From Vesta saturnalis (Eukaryota; Arthropoda; Insecta; Coleoptera; Lampyridae), in NCBI GenBank assembly GCA_036346205.1, contig JARFJB010000921.1:1071001-1135000 (forward strand): a stretch of 64,000 bases of DNA. The letters are read 5' to 3'. The notes below the pieces were generated by a model. It searched no databases and was not told the origin of the DNA. It saw only the letters and a list, made by a program, of their open reading frames with translations. The translations under genes and the position numbers were made by a program. How positions within the stretch are numbered: the first letter of the stretch is position 1; each line of letters begins with the position of its first letter. This document shows, piece after piece, positions 1 to 11,899 of the stretch.

Positions 1-304
1 ATGCTCACTATTTTCTAATAAAGTTATATTTAGTATTTACTTATTCGTTTAACCAAAACCGTAATGTGGTATTGCGCTTTTCTTCTGCTTTTATTCGTAC
101 AACTAAATTTTTCTGATTTTGCACCTTTCTTTCCGTTTTCATACTACAATTATTAAATTTTCTATTCCCAAACTTATAAAATAACAACAATATAGTAGGT
201 GGCTATGAAACGTCAAAAATTAATCCACTAATTAAGTGATATTGTTGATGCTTTGTTGCAAATCTACTTTTTGAATTAAAATCGTTGAAGAGTTTATGTG
301 AAAA
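1..304. other. No gene seen
   Basis: AT-rich sequence upstream of the transposase relic. I see no open frame, repeat or clear terminal inverted repeat. It may hold the left end of the element that follows. Confidence 0.4.
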
Positions 305-2293
305 ATGAATCAAATTCCATGTTTTGCTTGTGGAAATGCTTTAGTTCCTAGGGTTATGGTGAAAATAAGTGGTGAGGTAAATGCAAGAAAGCAGGAAATT
401 GTGATTGCACGTCGCCGCGAAGCAAATCTACCAGAGCGGGTCATAATAGAAGAAACTCGAATCTGCAATGTCTGCAATATTTCTATTGTAAGGGAAATTC
501 AAGCAATAGACAATAACCCAAATTGTTTGCGATTAAATGTGCTACAAAGGTCAACTCACTTGTGCTGCATTTGTAACGATGGGAATGATATACATAAAAT
601 ATCCATGAAAGGTAGAATTAATATTTTTGTTGAGTGAGATATACGTGCCAGAAAACACGTACTCCTGTAATATTCATTTGGATGCGAATGATAATCTGTT
701 TGAGTTTCTGCTTCCTGGGTTACGATATGTAAATCGGCCATTATTAGCAGGTAATGAGATTTATATTTTTTTACAAGCATTACGTAAGGAAATTAAGAAA
801 AAAAGCTACCACACGGCTTACGAAGACGAAAATAACTTCACAGATTCTCAATTTAAAGCAGTTTCTCCAAAGATCAATTTAATAATCTTTTCAACTTTTG
901 TGACCCCGTTAGAATAGGAAATTCTTTGAGATATGTAAGTAAAAATGATCTCTTAGCATTCCTGTGCAAGTTACGACAAGGTCTTAGTGATAGTTTTTTA
1001 GCGGTTATTTTTAATTATTCCACAAGACAACAAGCCAGTTTAGCTATATCTCTAGTTAGACAATCTCTTTCTGCAAGATTTGTACCACAAGATATTGGAT
1101 TTACTGCTACAACAAGAGACAGCTACATCAAAAATCATGTAACTCCTTTTGCAAATCGTCTATATAATCAAAACCTGGATCGGCCTCAAGTTATAGTGTA
1201 TAATGGCTGTACTTATCTAGAAATAGAGAAAAGTTCTTGTTTTAAAGTGTTGCGACAGTCCTACTGTACTTATAAGGGTAAACATCTTATCAAGCCATCT
1301 CTGTTTGTTGCCCCGAGCGGATTTATTCTAGACATTCAAGAGCCATATTTCTCAAATTCTGAAAATAACGATGCTAACATACTTATAAGTGAATTTAATA
1401 GAGATGGGAATGGAATGCGTGAATGGTTTAATGAAGGAGATATTTTCATTCTCGACCGCGGGTACTTGGACGCTATTCCAGCTTTAAATAGATTAGGTAT
1501 TAATTTTAAAATGCCAGCCTTTTTGCCCAGAGGTCCGCTACAGTTATCCACAGAAGAGGCTAATGATAGTCGTCTCGTTACGAAAACCAGGTGGATCGTA
1601 GAAGCACGCAATGGGCACTTAAAATCAATTTTTACATTTTTTAGCTTTAAGATAAAAACACCCCACATTTGTAATATTGCTGATTTTCTTAAAATGGCTG
1701 GAGTAATTATAAATAAATATTTTCCACCCATTTTAATGCAAGATGCTACTATTGAGCTAGCTGAAAATATTCTTCAAAAAGTTCAAGAGCCAAATGTTGT
1801 TCAAGCCAGGGTTGAGGAGGAAAACTTACGCGCTAGACGGGGCAGATGGGTTGATTTAAATGAAATTATGGTTCCCTCATTCCCACGTTTGTCACATTAC
1901 TATCTTAAAGAGTTAACTGTAGGTATTTTTCAATTAAAGCTTGCTCCTTCTTATATACAGGACAATGAAATAGAGGACCGCCAGATTCAATATCAATTTG
2001 ATGAAAACTACGAACATTGTTTTATAAGGGTATATTCTCGCCTCAGAAATGCTACTCGTTGCCAGTTGTGGATTGCATTTGTGCCGAATAATGAGGAAGA
2101 AGAACCTAACCCAATATTAGGTACTTACTGCACCTGCAAGACTGGTGCCAGAGCTTTAGGTACTTGTTCTCATGTGGCAGCTGTACTATGGTTCTTAGGA
2201 TACGCTAGGTATCAGGAGCTAATCAAATATCCTTCTACAAATGTTTTAAATCATATACTAAATGCAAATAATGTGGAGGTGATAGACATTTAA
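305..2293 (+). pseudogene. DDE_Tnp_4 (IS5/Harbinger-type) transposase with SWIM finger, frameshifted
   Basis: Three overlapping reading frames (305-637, 627-917 and about 890-2293) form one broken transposase. The first part carries paired CxxC motifs (CFAC, CNVC, CCIC), like a zinc-binding N-terminus. The last part, counted from TTG 926, has the DDE_Tnp_4 layout: VIVYNGCTYLEI (about residue 90), ILDRGYLDA (D177) and RWIVEARNGHLK (E226). The C-terminus ends in a SWIM-type finger, CTC-x9-CSH (about 2127-2175). Frameshifts lie near 630 and near 890. The position where the family has the first catalytic Asp (usually DGTY) reads Asn (AAT at 1202-1204), so the copy would be inactive even if repaired. 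No neighbour suggests a host role. The family call is confident; autonomy is rejected. Confidence 0.75.
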
Positions 2294-2838
2294 CATTTGA
2301 TTATGCAACTTTTTGATTTCTATGACAACGGTTATATCAAGACCAAAAATTATTTACTGTTTTCTGCCTCATCAGTTCAGTTAACTGATATCTTATTAAG
2401 CTTAGATATTTTTAATATATTAAAATACGTTCATTAACGTTTCTACATAAACATTTCTTATTTCCAATGGCTGCACAAAGCGGTAGTGATGATGGAGGTA
2501 GACCTGCGAAACCGGTCTGTCGATGGTGTGAACAGTGAAGACACTAATATCTTAAAGAATTTTCTTTTCTTAGTTTTGCAAAATAAAGATGAACTTCGAC
2601 AAGCGCCTTCTTTATCAAAAGAATCTACTGAAAACTTTATTAGAAAATAGTGAGCATAATAAATGAAGCACATCTAACCTTTCTATCTGTCAATCTCCAA
2701 AAGCTTTGTATTTCGCAACGACATACAATTGCAAGGATTTTTATGCTAACGGTTTTTCCGTACCTATATGAAGTTTAAGATATCGCTTTGGTCCTTTGTA
2801 CTTGGACACCCAGTATCAGTATAAACACATCGTGACTA
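2294..2838. other. No gene seen
   Basis: AT-rich sequence between the transposase relic and the Penelope inverted repeat. The open frame on the minus strand at 2458-2673 has no recognisable motif and I regard it as chance. Confidence 0.4.
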
Positions 2839-3338
2839 TTAATATAACAGTTTGAGAAACGTATAAGCCAACTATAAAATTGTAGTAAAGAATAACTAGG
2901 TCATTAAAATTAAATATTGTTAAACTGTCTTAAAGATGACAAACCAGAACACTCTCTACGACGAAAGCTAACAATGAAATTTGCCAGCCAAAAAACACAT
3001 TTAACAAAATTTAATTGAGTTATGATGTAAGTGTAAAGTTGTGAAAAACTTCAATTTTAAAATGATAGAAGCATTCACAAATCCAAACATTACATCAAAA
3101 AATAACCCAGTTAAATCTAACAAAGAGATATCTTTATCAATAATTGGAAGTGTTATTAACAATGAAAAGCACAATGCAGAACGTTCTTTGTAATTTTTAA
3201 TTTCAATTTAATTTCAACTACTTATGTTAAATTATAGTGCTGTGGAAATTTAACATATAATTGATAAAGCATTTGCTTCAAGGTCTAGGAAAACACAGCA
3301 AAAACCTAGACATACCAAAAGCTGAAAACAAATTAAAA

Positions 3339-4532
3339 TCAAGGCGTATCATTATGCTCTTTTTTAATTATAAGATGCCAAAACCTATTTAAACGGAGAT
3401 TTTCTTCTTGTCTATTAAAATTATTCGGGTGTTTATATATTTCAATAGCTTCACGTTGCAAACGAACATAATAATGGGTTTGTCTTGACAATATTTTCAT
3501 ATTGTCAAATTGAATGTCATGATTTAGATTATTCAGGGCATGGTCAGCCACAGCAGACCTCTCTGGTTGACCCAATCTACAAAATCTCATATGTTCTTTG
3601 CGTCTTGTATCAAAGCTACGTTTTGTGGTCCCGATGTATACTTTTCCACATGAACAAGATAACTTATACACTCCGGAAGATGATAAAGGGTTTGATACAT
3701 CTTTAGGTGATCTTAAATGTTCTTTAATTTTTCTTGTAGGTTTAAAAATAGTCCTAATGCCATATTTGATTAGGATTTTTCAATTCTATTTGTAACATTA
3801 GCTATAAAAGGAAGAAAAGCAGTACCAACATTAAGAACTGGTTTTTCTTTAAGGTTACGCCTAGAAGGTGTAATAACATTATTAATATCTGTAAGTGAAT
3901 ATCCATTATCTTGTAAGGATTTTCTTAAATATTTATATTCATCATTCAAAATTCAGGGTCACAAATTCGTTTTGCTCGATCTACTAAAGATTTAATTACA
4001 CTAATTTTTGACGTGGATGGTGGTTGGATAATTTATGAAGGTATCTATCAGTGTGTCGGCTTTCTGTAAACCTTAAAAGATAGTGAATTATTATTTTTAG
4101 ATATTAATATGTCAAGAAATGGTAAACTTCCATTAGTTTCTTTTCCATGGTAAACTGAATACTAGGATGTATACCATTTATAAAACCAAAAACTCATGCA
4201 GTGCTTCTTCTCCATGTCTCCAAATAACAAATGTGTCATCTACATATCTATACCAAACTGAAGGTTTTTAGGTGTATTTTGTAACGTTAATGTTTCAAAT
4301 TTTTCCATATAAAATTAGCTATAACAGGACTAAGGGACTACCCATTGCTACACCTTCAATCTGTTCATAAAATTTACTATTCCACTGAAAATAAGTTGTA
4401 GTAAGACAGTGCTGAAAAAGAATGGTTATGTCCTTTGGAAAAAGATGATCTATGTATTCAATAGTTTCTTTTAGAGGTACTTTTGTAAAAGTGAAATAAC
4501 ATCAAAACTAACCATTATATCACCCTCTTCAA
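3339..4532 (-). pseudogene. Penelope-like element RT plus GIY-YIG endonuclease, left arm
   Basis: The minus strand encodes the C-terminal half of a Penelope-like retroelement. Reverse-transcriptase palm and thumb fragments (YVDD at 4235-4246, then a KP-THTDRYL-type segment) lead into an intact GIY-YIG nuclease domain at 3339-3671. There the motif reads KVYIGTTKRSF followed by TRRKEH, a conserved Leu/Arg-rich helix and a terminal WHLIIKK. PLEs use this RT/nuclease pair for target-primed integration. The RT part is broken by frameshifts and the N-terminus is absent, because the arm stops at the junction near 4532. The GIY-YIG frame is better preserved here than in the right arm. Confidence 0.85.
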
Positions 4533-6076
4533 TCAGATAAAGGTAATGCAACTGTTATATTAAATATGAACGATTATAACACTAAGATAGAACAATTGTT
4601 GGGACCAGAAACTTATCGTGAAATACCAAAGATCCAACAAAAAGTTTCTTTTAAAAACTAAAGAGCTGATTAAATTATCATCTATTCCTGAAGAAATAAA
4701 GAAGAAACTGTCTAACTCTGAAGCTATTTCACCAAAACTATATGGTTTACCAAAATTCATAAAACTAATATTCCTTTAAGGCCTATTGTTAGTGCAATTG
4801 GTTCTCCTACATATAACCTTGCAAAACATCTTACATTGTTATTACAACCTCATATAGGAAAAACACCCCATTACATTAAAAATTCTGCCGACTTTGTTGA
4901 AAAATGCATAGTTTCAAAATTGAAGAGGGTGATATAATGGTTAGTTTTGATGTTATTTCACTTTTACAAAAGTACCTCTACAAGAAACTATTGAATACAT
5001 AGATCATCTTTTTCCAAAGGACATAACCATTCTTTTCAGCACTGTCTTACTACAACTTATTTTCAGTGGAATAGTAAATTTTATGAACAGATTGAAGGTG
5101 TAGCAATGGGTAGTCCCTTAGTCCTGTTATAGCTAATTTTTATATGGAAAAATTTGAAACATTAACGTTACAAAATACACCTAAAAACCTTCAGTTTGGT
5201 ATAGATATGTAGATGACACATTTGTTATTTGGAGACATGGAGAAGAAGCACTGCATGAGTTTTGGTTTTATAAATGGTATACATCCTAGTATTCAGTTTA
5301 CCATGGAAAAAGAAACTAATGGAAGTTTACCATTTCTTGACATATTAATATCTAAAATAATAATTCACTATCTTTTAAGGTTTACAGAAAGCCGACACAC
5401 TGATAGATACCTTCATAAATTATCCAACCACCATCCACGTCAAAAATTAGTGTAATTAAATCTTTAGTAGATCGAGCAAAACGAATTTGTGACCCTGAAT
5501 TTTTGAATGATGAATATAAATATTTAAGAAAATCCTTACAAGATAATGGATATTCACTTACAGATATTAATAATGTTATTACACCTTCTAGGCGTAACCT
5601 TAAAGAAAAACCAGTTCTTAATGTTGGTACTGCTTTTCTTCCTTTTATAGCTAATGTTACAAATAGAATTGAAAAATCCTAATCAAATATGGCATTAGGA
5701 CTATTTTTAAACCTACAAGAAAAATTAAAGAACATTTAAGATCACCTAAAGATGTATCAAACCCTTTATCATCTTCCGGAGTGTATAAGTTATCTTGTTC
5801 ATGTGGAAAAGTATACATCGGGACCACAAAACGTAGCTTTGATACAAGACGCAAAGAACATATGAGATTTTGTAGATTGGGTCAACCAGAGAGGTCTGCT
5901 GTGGCTGACCATGCCCTGAATAATCTAAATCATGACATTCAATTTGACAATATGAAAATATTGTCAAGACAAACCATTATTATGTTCGTTTGCAACGTGA
6001 AGCTATTGAAATATATAAACACCGAATAATTTTAATAGACAAGAAGAAAATCTCCGTTTAAATAGGTTTTGGCATC
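4533..6076 (+). pseudogene. Penelope-like element RT plus GIY-YIG endonuclease, right arm
   Basis: The plus strand encodes more of the element than the left arm: finger-domain sequence (LPKIHK-like, then LRPIVSAIGSPTYN, about 4750-4820), the palm with YVDDTFVIW (5206 on), a thumb segment, and the GIY-YIG domain from 5781. Multiple single-base frameshifts break it, for example around 4640, 4900 and 5975, and the last one splits the nuclease domain. About 510 codons remain, fewer than a full PLE product. It lies head-to-head with the minus copy. It is inactive as read. Confidence 0.85.
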
Positions 6077-6613
6077 TTATAATTAAAAGAGCATAATGAT
6101 ACGCCTTGATTTTAATTTGTTTTCAGCTTTTGGTATGTCTAGGTTTTTGCTGTGTTTTTCCTAGACCTTGAAGCAAATGCTTTATCAATTATATGTTAAA
6201 TTTCCACAGCACTATAATTTAACAGAAGTAGTTGAAATTAAATTGAAATTAAAAATTACAAAGAACGTTCTGCATTGTGCTTTTCATTTTTAATAACACT
6301 TACAATTATTGATAAAGATATCTATTTTTTAGATTAAAATGGGTTATTTTTTGATGTAATGTTTGGATTTGTGAATGCTTCTATCATTTTAAAATTGAAG
6401 TTTTTCACAACTTTACATTACATCATAACTCAATTAAATTTTTTTAAATGTGTTTTTGTGGCTGGCAAATTTCATTGTTTGCTTTCGTCGGAGAGATTTT
6501 TCTGTTTTGTCTTCTGTAAGACATTTTAACAATATTTAATTTTAATGACCTAGTTATTCTTTACTACAATTTTATAGTTGGCTTATACGTTTCTCAAACT
6601 GTTATATTAATAG

Positions 6614-6790
6614 CAGGCTTATGTTTATGTTTCAATTTTTCAAATTTGACAAAATTGTTTACTACATCTTTAACAATTTTTAACATACATTGCTACTGAC
6701 GAAGATAACTGTAAGTGTTATCGAAACGTTTAGATTGTATAATTTAAAGTACACCATTAAAAATCCCAAAAGATGAGTATTTCATATATC
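6614..6790 (+). other. PLE 3' terminal region with hammerhead-like core
   Basis: This is the downstream part of the right-arm PLE, absent from the left arm but recognisable in the third PLE locus near 56,800-56,910. It contains CTGACGA (6696-6702), a six-base stem GATAAC (6704-6709) pairing with GTTATC (6717-6722), and GAAA (6723-6726). That is the order of a hammerhead ribozyme core (CUGANGA, stem II, GAAA). One extra A lies between the box and stem II, and stem I is weak. PLE terminal repeats are known to carry hammerhead motifs. Confidence 0.5.
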
Positions 6791-7185
6791 ATATGTTTAT
6801 AATCTGCCAATGAGAAAGTGTCAAATTACACAATTAAATTTATATCAAAGCAACCTTGACATATTATGTATTTTAATTAAATGAAAATTAATCTACAAAT
6901 TAAACTAACTATTGAGAACAATATTATTGATTATTAACATAAATCATAATAATAAAAGTGACAAAAAACAACAAAAAATAAAATTTAATATTATACTGAA
7001 TTTTACTATTAATTAATCAAATGCTCGCACACGTCCGGCGCGCGTGTTGAGTTAGAGGTCTCCCTTCCCAATCTGTTCCACTCTAAATTCTGATTAGCTC
7101 TTATTTCATTCAGAGATAATCTCTCGAATTGACCAGAACGGGTATCTAGGTTTTTATTTCCTTAAGTTTTTCAGAGAAAGCTTTT
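6791..7185. other. No gene seen
   Basis: AT-rich spacer. A short GC-rich stretch sits at 7024-7050. No coding or repeat signal is recognised. Confidence 0.4.
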
Positions 7186-7196
7186 TTGAATTCGGC

Positions 7197-7481
7197 GTCA
7201 GAAAGAGTGTTCATTTATTTTGTTCTTCGTACTATTTTTCGTGATATCCCCAAATCCTTTGCAGTTAGCTCAGCTACGGACTTCTTTAGACTTTTTAAAT
7301 GGTTTGTATGTCTTTTGAAAAATGTTTTGGCTTTCCGTACGAACACCTTTCCTTCGTGGAAAATTTTTTTGGCTATCTTTCTGTTTTGTGACCGGTTTTT
7401 CAACTGCAATTTATGGTCAACGATGATTTTGAATGATACGTTTTGTCTTCTTTGATGACCGTAAAATATGAAATGGTTCAA
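7197..7481 (-). pseudogene. Possible transposase helix-turn-helix relic
   Basis: The minus strand is open for about 90 codons and very Lys/Arg-rich. Its end, SVAELTAKDLGISRKIVRRTK, resembles the recognition helix of DDE_3/mariner-type transposases (AE..GIS...V.R). No catalytic domain follows on the minus strand. The opposite-strand frame is a shadow. The assignment rests on one short motif and is weak. Confidence 0.3.
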
Positions 7482-8460
7482 AAGGCACTTGGGGTGTATC
7501 TCATATATATCAACATATATTCGAACATAAATACGTGATATGTTTGTGACGGTTCAAAATTATTTTAACAATTCACGTTTCAAGGTAACTTAATGTTAAA
7601 TTACGACTTGCTCAAATCTAGTAACTTTTTGTTTCATCCATTTTGTATTTAAGTAAGAGTAAAACAAAAAGGACTTTGAATATTTCACAAACTTTAGTTC
7701 AATTTTAATGTTTCTTTAAAGCTTTAAGCGGTTTAGTCAAGGATATAAATGTTACAGGTAAGCCATGTGGTCTGCCTTTCTTGTATATAACATTTTTTTA
7801 ATTTTTGACAGCAACACAACAGATGTCTTCGATATAAGGAACTTTAGGAAAAAACATAGATTCCGAGAAGAAAAGTTCGTCTCATCTATTCGGTTTACGA
7901 ACAAACTCTATTAAGTATCAACTAATCTCTAGGAACACAACCAATCCTTGTTGTTTATCTTATTCTAATCTCGTTAGGGTAACAGTATTACCATTAACCC
8001 TATTTTCTGAAATTTTACATTGACTGAACTTGGTATTAATACAATGTAATTTTACCTCAGTAAAAAAATATAGTTGGGCCGATAATTATAAACACAGTTC
8101 TATAAGCTACAGTTACTGACTATATTTGCTTTTCTGAAGTTTTGCATTTAATGGAATTGGTATAATGCCAATACATTTGATCTTATCTACTGATATCATT
8201 TCTGATAGCCTTTAAGATTTATAATCAAGAAAAGAACATTCGGGGCGCCATGTTTAATTAACTCAAATCCAATAAAGTTAAATCCCTATATTAATTTACG
8301 GATGAATTCTGCTTTAACTTTGCAAAATTAAGTTATTTAGTTCATAACGCTATAAGTACTCACTTGCACCATTAATTATCTTCATGTGTACTTACCTTGC
8401 TACATTAAAATTATTTTACTGTTATCACATATTAATTCATTTATTAGAATTAGTAATTTA
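7482..8460. other. No gene seen
   Basis: About 1 kb of AT-rich DNA without an open frame or repeat that I can name. Confidence 0.4.
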
Positions 8461-10130
8461 TTAGAAGCGTTTATCTAGCTGTTAGACAGGCAATACACAA
8501 TCGACCTTCATTTTGAAAAATCTTTAGCACTGGAACTGTGTCAGGACCTGTAACAAACAAAATACACCCAGGTACTACACAAAAATTAAAAAAGAACAAA
8601 AGCGTTTCAATAGCAAAGCTATCATCATCAGCGGTGGACTGGGACGAACTAAAGGAGTTTCTAATATACATACCATCAACGAGTAACGCTTTGTTGCGTA
8701 TCTGGAGAAAGTGAAAGTTATAAAAGCTTAATAGATTCTGAATAGCCTAAAGGTCCTTACTCATTACTTATTAGAATTTATTTGTTTTTGAAGATCTATA
8801 AATTTTCAAAGCAATCCAGGATCTACTACATAACTTTTCCCAAACATATGTAGGGTTACGGCGGACTTATCCCAACGTTTGTGTTTAATATGAGCTAAAT
8901 GTTCCTTAAAGCGAATTTTGATAGGTCGTTTGGTTTGCCCTAAATACATTGCTTCACAATTATTACAGTATTATTGTGAAATTTATAAATTCATGACCTT
9001 TAATACTAATCCACTTGAGCTTTTAGACTGTCTAAAAGGGTTTTCAACTATTATCTCAAGTAGTGACTGTTTTCAATTTTTTTTTTTTTTTGGAAACCTT
9101 TTGTATAGGTAGAATAGTTTGGTAATTTTACATACTGTTTCTAAATTTTCTCTGGCGTTACCCTCATCCTATGTGTTTGTTTCCTAAACATATTAATTTG
9201 AAACCCCATTCTATACAGCAATTTCTTTAATAGTGCGCAATCCTTTATTATGATTTTGAACTGAAAAAGGAAAATTAAGCAACGTATACACCACAAAATT
9301 AAAAGTCGCTAGTTTATGCTGTTTACACTGGTTATGAATCTTGTAGTGCTAGTTTAAACTGTCATTTGTCTCTAATTCATAGGTAAATTTCATTGTCGGA
9401 AATTTAGAATTTAAAGTTTTTACAAATTTTAATATTGAGGATGGTAAACACATTATCCATGTATCTAATCGAAACTCTAAGAAAATAAGGTAAATCACGT
9501 TCAAATTACTCATGAATAGATTCGACATAAACGGTAATAAGCTATTGTCGTACCATGTTCTTGTTTGAAAAGATGATGGTTAATTTTGGGAAAGGTTTGT
9601 TTCATACACAACTATGTTAGTTTAAGAAATCCTTCTACTTCTGCATCGTCCAAATAGTTTGGTTTTAAAACATCTAAATAAACCAAAGTTTCATTATCGA
9701 AGCACTCGAAAACAATGAACAGACGTCGAATGAGATTAATATTTCATCTTTTGTAAGTTAAATGTTTTTAATTTTATCAATAAATTCACATGAATTAGAA
9801 GTTGGGCTGTTGCTAGGAGACATTATAAAATTTACTACACAATCATTTCGGCAGCAGATAAGTAGGTGCCTTAATACCAGAAACAATGGGTCTCATAGCG
9901 TTACCTGGTTTATGAACCTTAGATAAGCAATAAATTCTGGATAGTACCGGATTGGATACCAATAGTCGAAACCTAAGAGAATCATTCACAACTTTGTTCG
10001 TTGTTGAAGTAATAACCTTAGGAAGATCTTTGGTAATGACTGAATAAGAACCTGAATCTAAAAGTTCTTTGACTGAAGCAAAATAATCCTTTTTGTTTAA
10101 AATGGCTCCAATGATTTACCGAACCTTTTA
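8461..10130 (-). pseudogene. Second Penelope-like element lineage, decayed
   Basis: Read on the minus strand, about 10,000-9,830 gives an RT finger segment (CLSKVHKPGNAMRPIVSGIK). About 8975-8830 gives the nuclease motif CEAMYLGQTKRP followed by RFKEHLAHIKHKRWDKSAV, a GIY-YIG domain of a different PLE lineage from the one at 2.8-6.7 kb. Many stops and frameshifts lie between. The 3' terminal part (8671-8480) carries a hammerhead-like core and is similar to sequence at about 14,064-14,200. The element is inactive. Confidence 0.75.
8603..8631 (-). ncRNA. Hammerhead-ribozyme-like core in PLE terminus
   Basis: On the minus strand CTGATGA (8631-8625) is followed by a stem ATAGC-TTT-GCTAT (8622-8610) and then GAAAC (8608-8604). 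This matches the CUGANGA / stem II / GAAA order of the hammerhead core. A short AC...GT pair downstream could form the minimal stem III seen in PLE hammerheads. Folding was judged by eye only, and stem I is not convincing. Confidence 0.4.
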
Positions 10131-10212
10131 TGAAAACTATAATTTTGTCCAACGGATGTTTGTCAAAATTAATAGTATATTCAGAAGAAGAAACATTACT
10201 CTCTGATGGTAT

Positions 10213-10213
10213 G

Positions 10214-10262
<49 letters not shown>
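10213..10262. repeat. (AT)n microsatellite
   Basis: Alternating AT of about 50 bp between the second PLE and the next element, which begins at ACAGGGTGTCC. Confidence 0.95.
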
Positions 10263-10266
<4 letters not shown>

Positions 10267-11834
10267 GGGTGTCCAGATAAGGGTACGGAGCGGCTGTATC
10301 TCGACAATGCTAGAGCCTAGGGATTTGGGAAAAAACCCTTATAAGTAAAATGGGCTAGAGAAATAGCTGTAAATTATTTTGGAGTTCGTAATTTGACCGC
10401 TAGGGTGCGTAACTATTATGAAGAAACATAAAATTCACGCTATCTTGGAAAGTTAGACGATGAGCTATAAATTTCAAAACATCATTGGGCAGCTTAGGTA
10501 ATACCTCGCCATTTTGATTTACGATATTTTTTCGTACATATAATAATAATAAGGTAGCCAAAGTATTTTTCAATATTTGCATTTTAATATCGCCTAAACC
10601 GTTCAACCGATTTGACTACTTTTGGACTCATTTGAAAGAGTATTTTATGCTCTTTTAAAGAAAATTTTTTAGTAAACTGTTTAGTTTAAAGTAAATAAAC
10701 TAGAGGGCGTTATCTGCAGCGTTTACACATTCTTGTGATTTTCAGAAAAAAGTTAAATGGAAAGGTACTATTTTCTTGAAAGACTCTAAACCAACATAAA
10801 AATAGTTAATTTGAGTGAAAACCGCATCCTGATATCTCCAACCGATCTTGATTTATATGAGAAAATGTCAATAATTGGTGTGCTTTAATCAGATTAAGTT
10901 ATCTTATCGAGAAAAACAAACGCCGTAGCCATGGTAACTGACGTAATTTAAATTTTGATTAAACTTTCTTCCCATTTAGCACAAAATTATTAACACGTCG
11001 AGCCTTCCTTTACACTTTATCCAGGCTTAGGTCTGGTTCAAAATTAGTTTTGAAGGTCAACGGGCCAACTTAACAACAGAACAAATGAAAAAAGCACAAC
11101 ACCCTTACAATTACTTAAATTAGCCACAAAAAGCTCACAAGTGTTCAAAATGTTTTCCGTCATTATCAATGCATTTATTTAATCTATTTTCGGTAGAGAA
11201 AACCGCTGCTTCAATTTCAGCCCTGGACAAGCTTCTAATAGCATTTCGAATTCGTTCCATTATATCTTCTTTTAGTTTACCCCATAGATAAAAATCTAAA
11301 CAAGATAAATCCGGTGAATGCGGCGGCCAGGGAAACAAACTTCCTCTCCCAATGACACGATTCGAATATTGTTCCTCCTTACAACAAATTTTTTATTAAA
11401 TAAAGGGTGTGCTATTTAAAATAAGGCAGTTATTTGCAATACTAGGTACCTGCAGTTGACATTTGATTTTTGAGTACCTGTATATTTTCTTAACAAAAAT
11501 TTCATGCTGTTTTAATAATAGTAAACGTAACAAAAACAAATTTTGAATTCAAGCCTGTAATTTCAAAAATCATTAAATATCTTTGAAACGGTAGGTTTTA
11601 GGTATAGGGAATTCTATTGCAACTTGCCTTTATTTTATACATAGGTTCTAAAAACGTTCAAAATTTAACTTTGATATGGATCCTTCTTTGTAAACACCCT
11701 GTACAGTTGATTTTTTTTAATTCTGCTCCTAAACATCCTGTAAATGCTCTAACAAAAAAGAATAAAAAAATTCCAATAGGCTCCTATAGGAACTCCGTGG
11801 CGTATACGGCGTGCCATCCTGTATATATGTGTGT

Positions 11835-11837
<3 letters not shown>
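10263..11837 (-). mobile_element. Degenerate mariner/IS630-like element between (TA)n arrays
   Basis: At 11,338-11,135 on the minus strand is a transposase C-terminal piece with the DDE_3 signature PPHSPDLSCLDFYLWGKLK (third catalytic Asp in LDFYLWG), followed by IDNDGKHFEHL. The block is bounded by TA microsatellites on both sides. It starts ACAGGGTGTCC and ends GCCATCCTGTA, which are weakly inverted-repeat-like. The N-terminal part of the transposase is not readable. The element limits are therefore inferred; the DDE_3 motif is clear. Confidence 0.5.

Positions 11838-11892
<55 letters not shown>
11838..11892. repeat. (TA)n microsatellite
   Basis: Alternating TA of about 55 bp immediately left of the long-TIR mariner. 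Confidence 0.95.
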
Positions 11893-11893
<1 letters not shown>

Positions 11894-11899
11894 CCGTGT

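Larger units (their letters stand above)
2839..6613. repeat. Large inverted repeat: two head-to-head Penelope-like elements
   Basis: About 2839-4532 is the near-perfect reverse complement of about 4919-6613, with a unique centre of about 386 bp (4533-4918). Matching landmarks include the YVDD codons (4235-4246 minus, 5206-5217 plus) and the 3' flank beginning CAAACTGTTATATTAATAG. The arms are so alike that they must be a recent duplication or a palindromic insertion product. Only the right copy continues past the arm into its 3' end near 6740; the left arm stops abruptly into unrelated sequence at 2838. Confidence 0.9.

Noticed and set aside
3485..3795. Plus-strand frames at 3485-3706 and 3598-3795 and their mirror copies at 5657-5967
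   Set aside because: They are antisense shadows of the GIY-YIG coding region of the two PLE arms.
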